This document shows positions 1-8,617 of a DNA stretch of 34,529 bases, piece by piece. The translations under genes and the position numbers were made by a program. Location: NCBI RefSeq assembly GCF_030813235.1, contig NZ_JAUSUB010000045.1, positions 1 to 34,529 of the forward strand, written 5' to 3'. The notes under the pieces are model-generated. The model searched no databases. It was not told the origin of the DNA and worked only from the letters and a program-made list of their open reading frames with translations. The stretch's first letter is position 1, and every line of letters starts with the position of its first letter. Origin of the DNA: Cytobacillus purgationiresistens. GTDB taxonomy: Bacteria; Bacillota; Bacilli; Bacillales; Cytobacillaceae.

Positions 1-714
1 TTCTTATCTGAAATAGGCGTTTTTCTGTTTTTGGGATTGGAATACGGCTCTTTCTTATCTGAAATGGGCTTTTTTCTGTTTTTGGGATTGGAATAATGCT
101 CTTTCTTATCTCAAATGGACATTTTTCTGTTTTTGGGATTGGAATACGGCTCTTTCTTATCTGAAATGGGCGTTTCTTTGTTTTTGGGATAGGAATACTG
201 CTTTTTCTTATCTGAAATGGGCGTTTCTTTGTTTTTGGGATAGGAATACGGCTCTTTCTTATCTGAAATGGGCGTTTCTTTGTTTTTGGGATTGGAATAC
301 TGTTCTTTCTTATCTCAAATGGGCGTTTCTTTGTTTTTGGGATTGGAATACTGCTTTTTCTTATCTGAAATGGGCGTTTCTTTGTTTTTGGGATAGGAAT
401 ACTGCTCTTTCTTATCTGAAATGGGCGTTTTTCTGTTTTTGGGATTGGAATACTGTTCTTTCTTATCTGAAATGGGCGTTTTTCTGTTTTTGGGATTGGA
501 ATACGGCTTTTTCTTATCTGAAATAGGCGTTTTTCTGTTTTTGGGATTGGAATACGGCTCTTTCTTATCTCAAATGGGCGTTTCTTTGTTTTTGGGATTG
601 GAATACGGCTCTTTCTTATCTCAAATGGGCGTTTCTATGTTTTTTGGATTGAAATTCTGCTTTTTCTTATCTGAAATGGGTGTTTTTCTGTTTTGGGTAT
701 GGGAATTGCACTGG
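1..714. repeat. Tandem array of 51-bp units (about 14 copies, continues past left edge)
   Basis: Units begin with TTCTTATCT at 1, 52, 103, 154, 205 and so on to 664, an exact 51-bp period; the last copy decays after about 690. Copies differ at a few fixed sites: GAAATGGGC, GAAATAGGC or CAAATGGGC; GTTTTTCTG or GTTTCTTTG; GGATTGG or GGATAGG; TACGGCTCT, TACTGCTTT or TACTGTTCT. The plus strand is very T-rich. Since 51 is a multiple of 3, one frame stays open for 122 codons (421-789) as a 17-residue repeat. TAG and TAA stops in the same frame of other copies, and the lack of a credible ribosome binding site, argue against a protein. No unique spacers separate the units, so this is not a CRISPR array. 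The function is unknown. Confidence 0.95.
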
Positions 715-746
715 ACACTTCTCTACATTTTATTTTTTGGCAAGCT

Positions 747-784
747 AAAAACCAAGTCTGCAACAAGTGCAGACTTGGTTTTTT
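747..784. terminator. Intrinsic terminator, probably bidirectional
   Basis: A perfect 12-bp stem (751-762 with 768-779) encloses a 5-nt loop. It is followed by T5 on the plus strand (780-784) and by four T on the minus strand (complement of 747-750). It ends the minus-strand gene that stops at 784 and separates it from the repeat array. Confidence 0.85.
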
Positions 785-1173
785 CATAGCAAATATCCAT
801 TATTCGCTTTGCAATACATACTCACTTGACTATTCTTGAATGATTGATCACCATAAAAATGATCAAATGTGAATGGAAATGAGATCTTGAATTCATCTAA
901 TATTTGGACATTCCTGTTGAAAATGGTTTCATGCTCGATTTTCAATTTCTCTTCTTCCAATATTAGCAGAATGGTTTGCAATCCTGACATCACTTGATAA
1001 GCTTCCTTCAATGTTCCGAAATACTCTTGCGTCGTCTTGAGTACATTCAATCCTTCAAATTCCTTAATCGCGTCATCTGAAAAATATAAAGGGAAAATAT
1101 CTGAGTACATTCTTTCCACCAGTTCACCTATTTGCTGTTCCTGTTCAGCAGTAGATGCGAAGACTACTTTCAC
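784..1173 (-). CDS. yhcU: YhcU-like conserved hypothetical protein (DUF5365-like)
   Basis: This 129-residue soluble protein starts with GTG at 1173, preceded by AGGTGG at a normal distance. The product has no signal peptide, membrane segment or obvious catalytic motif. It is mixed helical, with an N-terminal VVFAST stretch and an acidic, aromatic-rich middle. I recognise it as resembling B. subtilis YhcU, which lies next to the pseudouridine synthase gene yhcT; here a yhcT-like gene sits directly upstream on the other strand, which supports the match. The function is unknown. The assignment is from memory of the family, not from a search. Confidence 0.7.
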   Translation of the reverse strand: MKVVFASTAEQEQQIGELVERMYSDIFPLYFSDDAIKEFEGLNVLKTTQEYFGTLKEAYQVMSGLQTILLILEEEKLKIEHETIFNRNVQILDEFKISFPFTFDHFYGDQSFKNSQVSMYCKANNGYLL

Positions 1174-1524
1174 AAAAAAACCACCTTTTTTTCCTTGTAA
1201 TCTGTTTGTAATAACATAAGAATAGCATAATCTGCACGATAACTAGCGTGGTAATTATCGCCATGGCAAAGGAGAAATAAGGCAAACAATCCTGTACTAG
1301 GATCCGCTGCCTAAATGCAACAATTAACACGGAAATCCATTGGCTTAGGTGGCGATGTTGCATGCCACATTTAAGGTTTGCCTTGCAGCCTCTTCATAAC
1401 ACAATTTCGCCAATAATGTGCGCTTTTAATGTCACTCTATTTTCGTTACAATAAATGAATACATAATGTCTATTAATGTTTATGAATAAATGAGCAGAAT
1501 ATGTTTTTTGGAAGGATGTAAATA
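1174..1524. other. Intergenic region between divergent genes, no gene seen
   Basis: This 351-bp region separates the minus-strand YhcU-like gene from the plus-strand pseudouridine synthase gene. It must carry both promoters, but I could not pick convincing -35/-10 pairs. The open frames across it lack ribosome binding sites and coding character. No stable hairpin or repeat was noticed. Confidence 0.5.
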
Positions 1525-2442
1525 ATGGTAAAAACCAAAAGGTATGGTGACTGGTTTGAAATAACCGTTCCTAAAGATTGGGAAGGCGTGACGAGCGAGG
1601 ATCTTTTTAAGAAATTTTGGAAAGCCCCAAAAACGATTACGCATCAGATGAGAATGGCAAAGGATGTGACGCTTGGCGGACAACCCGTTAATTGGAGTAC
1701 TCCTTTAGCAATGGGTGATAAATTGCAGCTCCGCTTATTTAAAGAAGAAACCGTTGACATCAATCCTTATTATTATGATCTGGAAGTTCTATTTGAAGAC
1801 GATCACCTAGCTATTTTTAACAAGCCGGCACATATGGATACCCACCCAAACTCACCTCAACAATCAGATACATTAGCAAATGCTGCAGCGTTTCATATGC
1901 AGATGAATGGAGAGATCCGAAAAATCAAGCATATTCATCGGCTTGATAAAGATACCTCAGGTGCCATTCTTTTTGCCAAGCACCCTCTTGCTGGATCGAT
2001 ACTGGATATCATGCTGGAAGAACGGTTAATTAAGCGAACTTACATTGCAGCCGTTCATGGAATAATGGCGAAAAAGAAAGGGGTCATCAACGCTCCAATC
2101 GGCCGCGACCGCCATCATCCCACGCGAAGAAGGTTATCCTCAAGCGGGCAAACAGCCATTACAAAGTATGAAGTTTTGCATATCCTTCAAGGAGAAAATA
2201 TAACAATTATAAAGTGCCAGCTGGATACTGGGAGAACCCACCAAATTCGAGTTCATCTCAGTTCTATAGGCCATCCCATTGTTGGTGATGTTTTATATGG
2301 CGGAGAAAATTTAATCGATCGCCAGGCTCTTCATGCTGCAAAGTTGGAGCTGCATCATCCATTGACTAAGGAATCCATCGCGGTCACTTGCATGCCTCCA
2401 AATGATCTTAACCCTTACTTTAGTAAGGTAGCCAAGATATAA
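1525..2442 (+). CDS. yhcT: RluA-family RNA pseudouridine synthase (YhcT-like)
   Basis: A 305-residue enzyme expected to isomerise specific uridines in RNA to pseudouridine in the cytoplasm. The family motif HRLDKDTSG is present, with the catalytic aspartate at residue 141. Further conserved blocks are the ITKYEVL region, the GRTHQIRVHL motif near residue 240 and the GHPIVGDVLYGG block after it. The first 80 or so residues act as the N-terminal extension; I do not see a clear S4 domain signature. The ATG start follows GGAAGG. The length fits the family. The target RNA position cannot be inferred from sequence alone. Synteny with the YhcU-like gene supports the YhcT name. Confidence 0.9.
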   Translation: MVKTKRYGDWFEITVPKDWEGVTSEDLFKKFWKAPKTITHQMRMAKDVTLGGQPVNWSTPLAMGDKLQLRLFKEETVDINPYYYDLEVLFEDDHLAIFNKPAHMDTHPNSPQQSDTLANAAAFHMQMNGEIRKIKHIHRLDKDTSGAILFAKHPLAGSILDIMLEERLIKRTYIAAVHGIMAKKKGVINAPIGRDRHHPTRRRLSSSGQTAITKYEVLHILQGENITIIKCQLDTGRTHQIRVHLSSIGHPIVGDVLYGGENLIDRQALHAAKLELHHPLTKESIAVTCMPPNDLNPYFSKVAKI

Positions 2443-2456
2443 TGCTATTGCTCAAG

Positions 2457-2499
2457 CAAAAAAGGGATGAACCCGGAGAAATCTCGGGTCCATCCCCTG
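2457..2499 (-). terminator. Terminator of the GlsB/YeaQ-like gene (possibly shared with yhcT)
   Basis: Arms at 2465-2480 and 2483-2497 pair almost fully, with one mismatch and one bulge. On the minus strand the hairpin runs into a U-tract (complement of the A-run ending at 2464). On the plus strand there is no T-run, so it works better for the minus-strand gene ending at 2545. Confidence 0.7.
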
Positions 2500-2544
2500 C
2501 TTCAATTCAATACAAGGCGGCTTTATTGGCTGCCTTTTGAATGT

Positions 2545-2805
2545 TCAATCCGTTGTCTTACGCATTGAACGCAATACAAAGCTTACGATAAGCACTAAAA
2601 CAATCGCACCAATTAATGCAGGTATAATCGCAAAATCAGCGATAACTGGTCCCCAATGACCTAAAACAAATGAACCAATCCATGCACCAATAAATCCTGC
2701 AATAATATTTCCAATAATCCCTCCCGGAACATCTCTCCCGGTAATTAAACCAGCGATCCATCCAATAATACCACCTATAATTAATGCCCATAAAAAGCTA
2801 AACAT
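2545..2805 (-). CDS. GlsB/YeaQ/YmgE-family small membrane protein (transglycosylase-associated type)
   Basis: An 86-residue, very hydrophobic protein with three predicted membrane segments, rich in glycine (GGIIGWIAGLITG, GGIIGNIIAGFIGAWIG), and a short basic C-terminal tail (RSMRKTTD). This matches the GlsB/YeaQ/YmgE family, whose B. subtilis member is YwzA; family members are typically stress-induced, but the molecular role is unknown. The ATG is preceded by an ideal AAGGAGGG site. Upstream on the minus strand, GGTTAA and GGAAAT lie 13 nt apart, a weak resemblance to a SigB promoter. It is a single-gene unit with its own terminator. Confidence 0.88.
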   Translation of the reverse strand: MFSFLWALIIGGIIGWIAGLITGRDVPGGIIGNIIAGFIGAWIGSFVLGHWGPVIADFAIIPALIGAIVLVLIVSFVLRSMRKTTD

Positions 2806-2985
2806 GATTATCCCTCCTTTTTATTTACTATCATTTGACTCACATGATTTTTTCATACAAGGTTTTTTGATTTCCAAAAAATAATAAATTAACCAGCATG
2901 AAAGAAGAGTAGGGATTTAGGATAGAATGTGAATGGTTCAATTTAATTTTCTTAAAGTTAATTTCCCTTCAAAAACAACATTTAA

Positions 2986-3028
2986 GGGCCATCTAGGAAG
3001 TCGGATAAACTGACTTACCAGATGGCCC
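2986..3028 (-). terminator. Hairpin downstream of the aldo/keto reductase gene
   Basis: Outer arms at 2986-2994 and 3020-3028 are perfect 9-bp complements. The inner part extends pairing to about 16 bp with a few mismatches. It lies 8 bp past the stop of the minus-strand gene at 3037. The T-tract on the minus side is interrupted, so termination may be partial. Confidence 0.6.
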
Positions 3029-3036
3029 ATCTTTAT

Positions 3037-3858
3037 TTACAGATTGTCTGGGTTGCTTCCATAACGCTCATTCATATTTAAAGCGTCAATTTGTCCCATT
3101 TCATCTAAGCTTAATTCGAAATCAAAAATATCGGCATTCTCTTGTAACCTTGCTTCATTAATTGTTTTTGGAATAATGATGACTTCGTTTTGCAAATGCC
3201 ATCTCAGGATGACTTGTGCAGGTGTTTTGTCGTGTTTTGAGGCAATAAACCTTAAAGTAGGTTCGTCAGAAAGATTACCTCTAGCAATCGGTGCCCATGC
3301 CTCTAACTTAATATTTTTCCCCTTGCAATATTCTCTCAATTCTTCTTGGGAAAGACGAGGGTGCCTCTCTACTTGATTAACTGCTGGTACAATTTCAGCC
3401 GTTTCAAGAAGAGTATCGAGATGATGACTATGGAAATTACTTACCCCGATTGCTCTTACTTTACCTTCTTTATATATTTTTTCAAGCGCTTTCCAAGTAT
3501 CCACATATTTCCCCGGGAGTGGCCAGTGGATTAAGTATAAATCAATATAGTCTGTATCCAGCTTCTTCAAGCTTTGTTCAAAAGCTGCTAATGTGGAGTC
3601 GTAGCCTTGGTCACTGTTCCAAACCTTTGTTGTTATAAAGATCTCTTCCCTCGGCAATCCACTAGCTTTAATGGCTTTTCCTACATCTTCTTCATTATCA
3701 TAAAAAGCAGCAGTATCAATTAAGTGATAACCAAGCTGAAGGGCATTTCTTACTGTATCCTCGGTTTGCAAACCATTCTCTACTTTATAAACACCTAAAC
3801 CAAACTGAGGCATGCTGATTCCATTATTCAATGTTATTGTCGATTGGATATGACTCAT
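3037..3858 (-). CDS. Aldo/keto reductase (YvgN/YtbE-like)
   Basis: A 273-residue NADPH-dependent oxidoreductase of the aldo/keto reductase superfamily, a single TIM-barrel domain. The catalytic tetrad is visible: Asp48 (LIDTAAFYDNE), Tyr53, Lys78 (ITTKVWN) and His111 (LIHWP). The cofactor-binding IPKT motif near residue 225 and the GVSNF motif near residue 145 are present. Relatives such as B. subtilis YvgN reduce methylglyoxal and other aldehydes; the substrate here is an inference. The ATG follows AAGGAG. It lies 25 bp downstream of helD on the same strand and could be cotranscribed with it. Confidence 0.93.
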   Translation of the reverse strand: MSHIQSTITLNNGISMPQFGLGVYKVENGLQTEDTVRNALQLGYHLIDTAAFYDNEEDVGKAIKASGLPREEIFITTKVWNSDQGYDSTLAAFEQSLKKLDTDYIDLYLIHWPLPGKYVDTWKALEKIYKEGKVRAIGVSNFHSHHLDTLLETAEIVPAVNQVERHPRLSQEELREYCKGKNIKLEAWAPIARGNLSDEPTLRFIASKHDKTPAQVILRWHLQNEVIIIPKTINEARLQENADIFDFELSLDEMGQIDALNMNERYGSNPDNL

Positions 3859-3883
3859 TTTTCCCTCTCCTTATTCATCATTT

Positions 3884-6151
3884 TTATTTCAAGAGAAAAT
3901 CTTCTTGTTGCTCACCAAAGAAACAGAGGCGGTGAAGCGGTCTTGTCATTGCAACATAGAGCAGCTGGATATCAAGATTTGATTTTGCAGAATATCTCTC
4001 ATCTATGGAAAAAATAATAACTGCATCGAATTCCAGGCCTTTTGCCAAATAGGCAGGGACAATCACAAGAACGTCTTTAGGAATTTTCTCTTCTTCCCCC
4101 AGCAATAGTACTGGAAGAGAAGAATGCTTTTGAAATTGCTTATAAAGCGTCTCGCAATCCTTCATCGTCTTCCCTATCATAGCAAAAGACTTGAATTTTT
4201 CAGCCTTTAAGCTATCGATTTGTTTTTCCAGTTGCTCAATCAACGCTTTCCCTTTTTTTGATTTGGTAAACTGCGGCGATTTCCCATGACGCACAACCGG
4301 CTCCACTTCAGGAAAGCCATATGGAAGGCGCTTTAGTAATTGATTCGCCATCTCCATAATTTCAACGGTTGTTCGATAGCTTTTCTTTAACTCTGCATAA
4401 GTTGCCCTAGGGAAAATTTCCGCTTGGACCGCATCCCAGCTAGTTAACCCCCGATAGGAATGAATCCCTTGAGCGAGATCTCCTACTAGCGTAAACATAT
4501 CAGTATCCACCGCCTTTTTCAAAGATAATATTTCCATGAAGCTATAATCCTGTGCTTCATCTATCACAATGTTTTTAGCTTTATATTCTTTGTCTATTCC
4601 ATTGAGGTGAACGTGCAAATATAACAATAACGCAAGGTCTTCTCGTTCATAGATCTTTTTCTTAAATAGAGTTTGATTATATTTACAAATCAGCTCAGCC
4701 TGTTCAGGATTTATCTTGGAATCTGAAAGTAACACAAGCTTTTTAGGGTCATTAAAAAGAGCATGGTAATATTGAAAAACAGTTTTTTTCGAGAATTGCT
4801 TCATATAAGATGGGACAGCAGATTTAATCGCTTTTTTTATTTCTGTAAGCTTTAAGCTCTTTTTGTCCAATGCAGCTGAAACATACGCTCGTCTTTTGTC
4901 AGGATCCTTAGCATTATATAAGGCACGTTCAATTTTTTCATCATAAAACAATTCAACTTTATCTATCATTTCTTTCTTTTTTCTTCTTACATCACTTTGC
5001 AGTATGGCCTTCAGTTTTTCAACCCTTCTATATAATGGGAGATAGTGAAACTCGTCCTGTAACAGTTGAATAAAGCGTTTCCGTTTAAACAGGCGATATT
5101 TATCAACAAAAAAATCGTCAGCTGGAAAAAAGGTTTGATAAATGTCTTTCATATAATTATTCAAAACAGTTTGAAACATAGGCGAACCCTTCAGCTTAGA
5201 AACTAGGGCTGCTTCTAGCGTTTCCTTCTCCTCAGGATGTTCGAGAAGATTGATTAAATGACTGTCCTTCTTCAAGCGGATTTGCTTGCCTATGCAGTCT
5301 CTTACATAGTCCTCAAAGGTCGTTTGCCGAACTCTTTCAACACCTAATTCCGGAAGAGCTTCTGAGATGTAATCAATAAATAATCTGCTTGGAGCTAGGA
5401 TCATCAGCTGTTCAGGTGCGAAATTTTCTTTATATTGATAGATAAAATAACTGATCCTATGAAGTGCAATAGTTGTCTTCCCGCTACCAGCGCCTCCTTG
5501 CACGATGATGGGTTTATGCAGATCCGCACGAATGATTCTATTCTGCTCCTCTTGAATCGTCGAAACGATCTCCGTCAAGCGATTGCTCGAGCTGCCTGAT
5601 AGTGATTCTTGCAATAATTGATCATTTGTTGTCAAATCAATATCGCGAATCTCTTCTATCTCCCCTTCTTCAATCATAAATTGTCGTTTTAAAACGAGCT
5701 CGCCTTTAAAACTTTCTTCATATGATTGATAATGCACTTCACCAATTCTGCCTTCATAATAAAGATTTGATATCGGAGATCGCCAATCTACAATAATCTG
5801 TTCTTGATTTTCTCTAGAGTATAATGAGGTTTTCCCAATATAAATAATCTCAGCATCTTGTTGATCCTCTCTTGAAAAATCAATTCGTGCAAAATATGGT
5901 TTGGTCCTCGCCTTTTTTAAACTTGCTAATTCATCCTTGGACATCGCAAAAAAACTGGCATTCGTTAACAATGAAGAATAGCCTAAACTGGATTCAGACC
6001 AATCTACATCTTGAAATGCTTCTAGCATATTTTCTTGAAACTGGTCCTGATTTGTTTCTGCAGTTTTAATTACTGCTTCCATATATCTTTTTGTAAATTC
6101 TAGTCGCTGGAATTCCTTTTGAAAATCGGGGTGTTTTAATTGAGTTGACAT
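3884..6151 (-). CDS. helD: HelD-type superfamily 1 helicase, RNA polymerase recycling factor
   Basis: A 755-residue UvrD/Rep-like ATPase. The N-terminal 60 residues form the charged helical arm typical of HelD, which enters the secondary channel of RNA polymerase. Walker A is GGAGSGKTT (Lys225) and Walker B is VIDEAQD (Asp531-Asp535). The C-terminal motif VI reads LLYVAMTRPLHRL. In B. subtilis HelD removes stalled RNA polymerase from DNA and helps recycle it. I chose the ATG at 6151 because GGAG precedes it at 8 nt. An in-frame TTG at 6184 would add 11 residues but has no ribosome binding site. The length agrees with B. subtilis HelD (about 774 residues). Confidence 0.93.
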   Translation of the reverse strand: MSTQLKHPDFQKEFQRLEFTKRYMEAVIKTAETNQDQFQENMLEAFQDVDWSESSLGYSSLLTNASFFAMSKDELASLKKARTKPYFARIDFSREDQQDAEIIYIGKTSLYSRENQEQIIVDWRSPISNLYYEGRIGEVHYQSYEESFKGELVLKRQFMIEEGEIEEIRDIDLTTNDQLLQESLSGSSSNRLTEIVSTIQEEQNRIIRADLHKPIIVQGGAGSGKTTIALHRISYFIYQYKENFAPEQLMILAPSRLFIDYISEALPELGVERVRQTTFEDYVRDCIGKQIRLKKDSHLINLLEHPEEKETLEAALVSKLKGSPMFQTVLNNYMKDIYQTFFPADDFFVDKYRLFKRKRFIQLLQDEFHYLPLYRRVEKLKAILQSDVRRKKKEMIDKVELFYDEKIERALYNAKDPDKRRAYVSAALDKKSLKLTEIKKAIKSAVPSYMKQFSKKTVFQYYHALFNDPKKLVLLSDSKINPEQAELICKYNQTLFKKKIYEREDLALLLYLHVHLNGIDKEYKAKNIVIDEAQDYSFMEILSLKKAVDTDMFTLVGDLAQGIHSYRGLTSWDAVQAEIFPRATYAELKKSYRTTVEIMEMANQLLKRLPYGFPEVEPVVRHGKSPQFTKSKKGKALIEQLEKQIDSLKAEKFKSFAMIGKTMKDCETLYKQFQKHSSLPVLLLGEEEKIPKDVLVIVPAYLAKGLEFDAVIIFSIDERYSAKSNLDIQLLYVAMTRPLHRLCFFGEQQEDFLLK

Positions 6152-6222
6152 ATGACTCACTCCAATCTTATTTTTTAGCCGCAAATGGAGAAATACATAT
6201 GAACGCGCGTGAGAGGAAAATA

Positions 6223-6251
6223 ATGTTATCAGAAAACTTAAGCAAAATCAA
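6223..6251 (-). promoter_or_regulatory. Candidate SigA promoter for helD
   Basis: On the minus strand TTGATT (6246-6251) and TAACAT (6223-6228) are separated by exactly 17 bp. This places a start site near 6216, about 65 nt before the helD ATG. Confidence 0.5.
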
Positions 6252-6568
6252 TATCATTTGTTAATTACGAATAAATGCTCTGTAAATTATTCATTAAGAA
6301 ATATTAATTTTTTGTAAAGACGGGTGGAAAAAAAACACATAATGGAAGCGTTTACTTGATATTGTCATTTTTTATTTTATTCAATAGCATCAACGGTTTC
6401 TTTTAAAATTCTTGCATAAGTTTGGATTATTACCAAAATGTTTCAAAACGACAAAAATCGACTTTTGGTCATCAACGTGAAAAATACTTCTTTATACTTT
6501 AATTTTTTTCAGCTAAAATAATAACGTTTGAAGGTTATGTTTGCCTAAAATTAATGGGGGTATTAATG
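6252..6568. other. AT-rich intergenic region upstream of the phosphate uptake genes
   Basis: No gene is seen. The region separates helD from the divergent ykaA-pit pair. The best promoter-like pair for the plus strand is TTGTCA (6362-6367) and TAGCAT (6385-6390) with 17 bp between, but it is weak. I do not see clear PhoP-box direct repeats. Confidence 0.4.
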
Positions 6569-7186
6569 ATGGTTTTTAAAAAGCAGGACAAGTTCAATAC
6601 ATTGTTGAGCAATATTGCAGTGAATCTAAAAGAAAGTGCAATGTATTTTGCAGACTATAAGCTAAAGAATATTAGTGATTTGAAAATCTTCTCAGAGAAA
6701 ATGAAAGACTTTGAAACAAAAGGCGATACATATGTTCACGAGACAATTAAAGAACTGAATAACGCCTTTATTACACCGATTGAAAGAGAAGATATCCTGC
6801 ACCTTGCTATGGCCATGGATGATGTTCTTGATGGGTTTGAGCAAACAGCCGATCTTTTCGAAATGTATTCAATTACACAAGCCGATGAATTTATGTTGAA
6901 ATTCGTTGAAGCCATTCGTGAATGTGCGATTGAAATCGAAAAATCTGTTGAATTATTATCTACTAAGAAACTATTAAGCATTAGAGAGCATGCGATTAGA
7001 ATCAAAGATTATGAGTCTAAGTGTGATGGAATCCTTCGTCAATCGATCAAACATCTTTTCTCGGTTGAAAAAGATCCGATTCGTATCATTCAATACAAAG
7101 AAATCTATGAAAACCTTGAAGAAATTGCTGACAGCTGTCAAACAGTTGCCAACGCATTTGAAACAATCATTATGAAAAACGCGTAA
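6569..7186 (+). CDS. ykaA: DUF47 PhoU-like accessory protein of phosphate uptake (YkaA-like)
   Basis: A 205-residue all-helical cytoplasmic protein of the DUF47/PhoU-like family, which accompanies PiT transporters and is thought to modulate them. Its helices contain the repeated acidic patterns typical of metal-binding PhoU folds (for example FETKGD and DYESKCD). The ATG at 6569 (MVFKKQ) is preferred: it lies 7 nt after GGGGGT and gives the same length as B. subtilis YkaA. ATGs at 6554 and 6566 are in frame, but the first lacks a ribosome binding site. The next gene, pit, starts 13 bp downstream, so the two form an operon. Confidence 0.9.
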   Translation: MVFKKQDKFNTLLSNIAVNLKESAMYFADYKLKNISDLKIFSEKMKDFETKGDTYVHETIKELNNAFITPIEREDILHLAMAMDDVLDGFEQTADLFEMYSITQADEFMLKFVEAIRECAIEIEKSVELLSTKKLLSIREHAIRIKDYESKCDGILRQSIKHLFSVEKDPIRIIQYKEIYENLEEIADSCQTVANAFETIIMKNA

Positions 7187-7199
7187 GGAGCAATTACTA

Positions 7200-8198
7200 A
7201 TGGATGCAATTTTTCTTATTACAGTCTTAATCGTCATCTTTGCATTAGTCTTTGACTTTATTAATGGTTTCCATGATACAGCCAATGCCATTGCAACATC
7301 AGTGTCTACGAAAGCATTAAAACCAAGACATGCCATTATCATGGCAGCAATTATGAACTTTGTTGGAGCGATGACCTTTACTGGCGTTGCAAAAACAATT
7401 ACCAAAGACATTGTTGACCCCTTTACATTGCAAAATGGGGATATTGTTATATTATCTGCATTAATAGCAGCTATTTTTTGGAACCTTTTAACATGGTATT
7501 ATGGCATTCCAAGTTCCTCTTCCCATGCATTAATCGGTTCGATCGCCGGTGCTGCAATCGCTGCAGCAGGTGTAGCCTCTTTAAACTACAGCGGTTTCAT
7601 TAAAATTATACAGGCTTTACTTTTCTCGCCGCTTATTGCTTTTGCAGTTGGATTTATAATTTATAGTATCTTTAAAATTGTATTTAGAAACAATAACCTA
7701 ACAAAAACAAATCGAAACTTCCGAACTTTTCAAATTTTCACAGCTGCTCTGCAATCCTACACACACGGAACGAATGATGCCCAGAAAGCAATGGGTATCA
7801 TTACAATGGCGCTAATCGCTAACGGGTACGCGACAACAAGCGATATCCCATTCTGGGTTCAATTCTCCTGTGCGCTTGCCATGGGATTAGGTACTTCTGT
7901 AGGCGGCTGGAAAATCATTAAAACGGTTGGCGGTAAGATCATGAAGATCCGCCCCGTAAATGGGGTGGCGGCCGACTTAACTGGCGCAATGATTATCTTT
8001 GGCGCGACTGCCTTGCATATGCCAGTCAGTACAACTCATGTTATCTCTTCTTCTATTCTAGGTGTAGGTTCTGCTCACCGCGTTAAAGGAGTTAAATGGG
8101 GTACAGCCAAAACAATGATCATTACGTGGATCATTACGTTGCCGATTTCTGCTACCATTGCCGGAATCACTTATTTAATATTAAGTTCTTTCCTATAA
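7200..8198 (+). CDS. pit: PiT-family inorganic phosphate transporter
   Basis: A 332-residue integral membrane protein that imports phosphate, as a metal-phosphate complex or with cations. The two PiT repeats are visible: GFHDTANAIATSV at about residue 22 and the matching TNDAQKAMGI near residue 196, each followed by conserved serine-rich loops (GIPSSSSHALIG and MPVSTTHVISSS). About ten hydrophobic segments are apparent. AAGGAG lies 9 nt before the ATG. It follows the PhoU-like gene by 13 bp, the usual Bacillus arrangement. A terminator hairpin follows within 6 bp. Confidence 0.94.
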   Translation: MDAIFLITVLIVIFALVFDFINGFHDTANAIATSVSTKALKPRHAIIMAAIMNFVGAMTFTGVAKTITKDIVDPFTLQNGDIVILSALIAAIFWNLLTWYYGIPSSSSHALIGSIAGAAIAAAGVASLNYSGFIKIIQALLFSPLIAFAVGFIIYSIFKIVFRNNNLTKTNRNFRTFQIFTAALQSYTHGTNDAQKAMGIITMALIANGYATTSDIPFWVQFSCALAMGLGTSVGGWKIIKTVGGKIMKIRPVNGVAADLTGAMIIFGATALHMPVSTTHVISSSILGVGSAHRVKGVKWGTAKTMIITWIITLPISATIAGITYLILSSFL

Positions 8199-8203
8199 TA
8201 TCT

Positions 8204-8228
8204 AAGGAGCCTATCTAATAGGCTCCTT
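8204..8228 (+). terminator. Terminator hairpin of ykaA-pit
   Basis: A perfect 11-bp stem (8204-8214 with 8218-8228) with a 3-nt loop lies just after the pit stop codon. The downstream T-tract is short and interrupted (CTTGTATTG). Confidence 0.75.
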
Positions 8229-8525
8229 CTTGTATTGTTGAGACCTTGAGAATATGATTTCTAAAATGCTTTGGCAGCCATTAACCCTTTCATCAAATTT
8301 AGCTAATTTTGTTCAAAAACCTTATACCCTATTCCTGCTTCGGATTGAATGCACTAGCTATGTATAGCCTTGTGCCTTTAATTGTAAGATTCATTCTTTT
8401 CCCTTAGTACAACTTTAGTGCTAATTCAGTTCCCCCCATTTACTCAAATAATCCATAACCAATATTCAGTTTATTGTAATGAAGAATCATTCGTCTCAGA
8501 TAATCAATACTAAGAAATATATCAC
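8229..8525. other. Intergenic region between pit and the purine permease gene
   Basis: No gene, RNA or repeat could be supported here. In particular the conserved core of a guanine riboswitch is absent between pit and the permease gene. Confidence 0.5.
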
Positions 8526-8583
8526 TTGATATAAACGAAAAAAACGAATACTATATAACATGTGAGTTTTTTTGTTCGTATTT
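8526..8583 (+). promoter_or_regulatory. Promoter with a PurR-box-like inverted pair
   Basis: TTGATA (8526-8531) and TACTAT (8549-8554) are 17 bp apart and form a SigA-like promoter. It overlaps one PurBox-like site at 8540-8552 (AAAAACGAATACT). A second site in the opposite orientation lies at 8571-8583 (AAATACGAACAAA on the minus strand). The known Bacillus PurR boxes are AT-flanked CGAA cores in inverted pairs about 17 bp apart; here the gap is 18 bp. Repression by PurR is inferred. Confidence 0.5.
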
Positions 8584-8617
8584 AGATTGAATTGCTAAAC
8601 ATCTTGGAGGACTAATC

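Noticed and set aside
421..789. 122-codon open frame with 17-residue repeats across the first array
   Set aside because: It is open only because the unit length is a multiple of 3. Other copies have stops in the same frame, there is no convincing ribosome binding site, and the frame runs through the terminator hairpin.
6152..6184. Eleven-residue N-terminal extension of HelD from a TTG
   Set aside because: No ribosome binding site precedes the TTG, while the ATG at 6151 has a good one.
8229..8617. Guanine riboswitch upstream of the purine permease
   Set aside because: The conserved loop and junction sequences of that class are not found; only the CGAA-type sites and a weak A/T hairpin are present.
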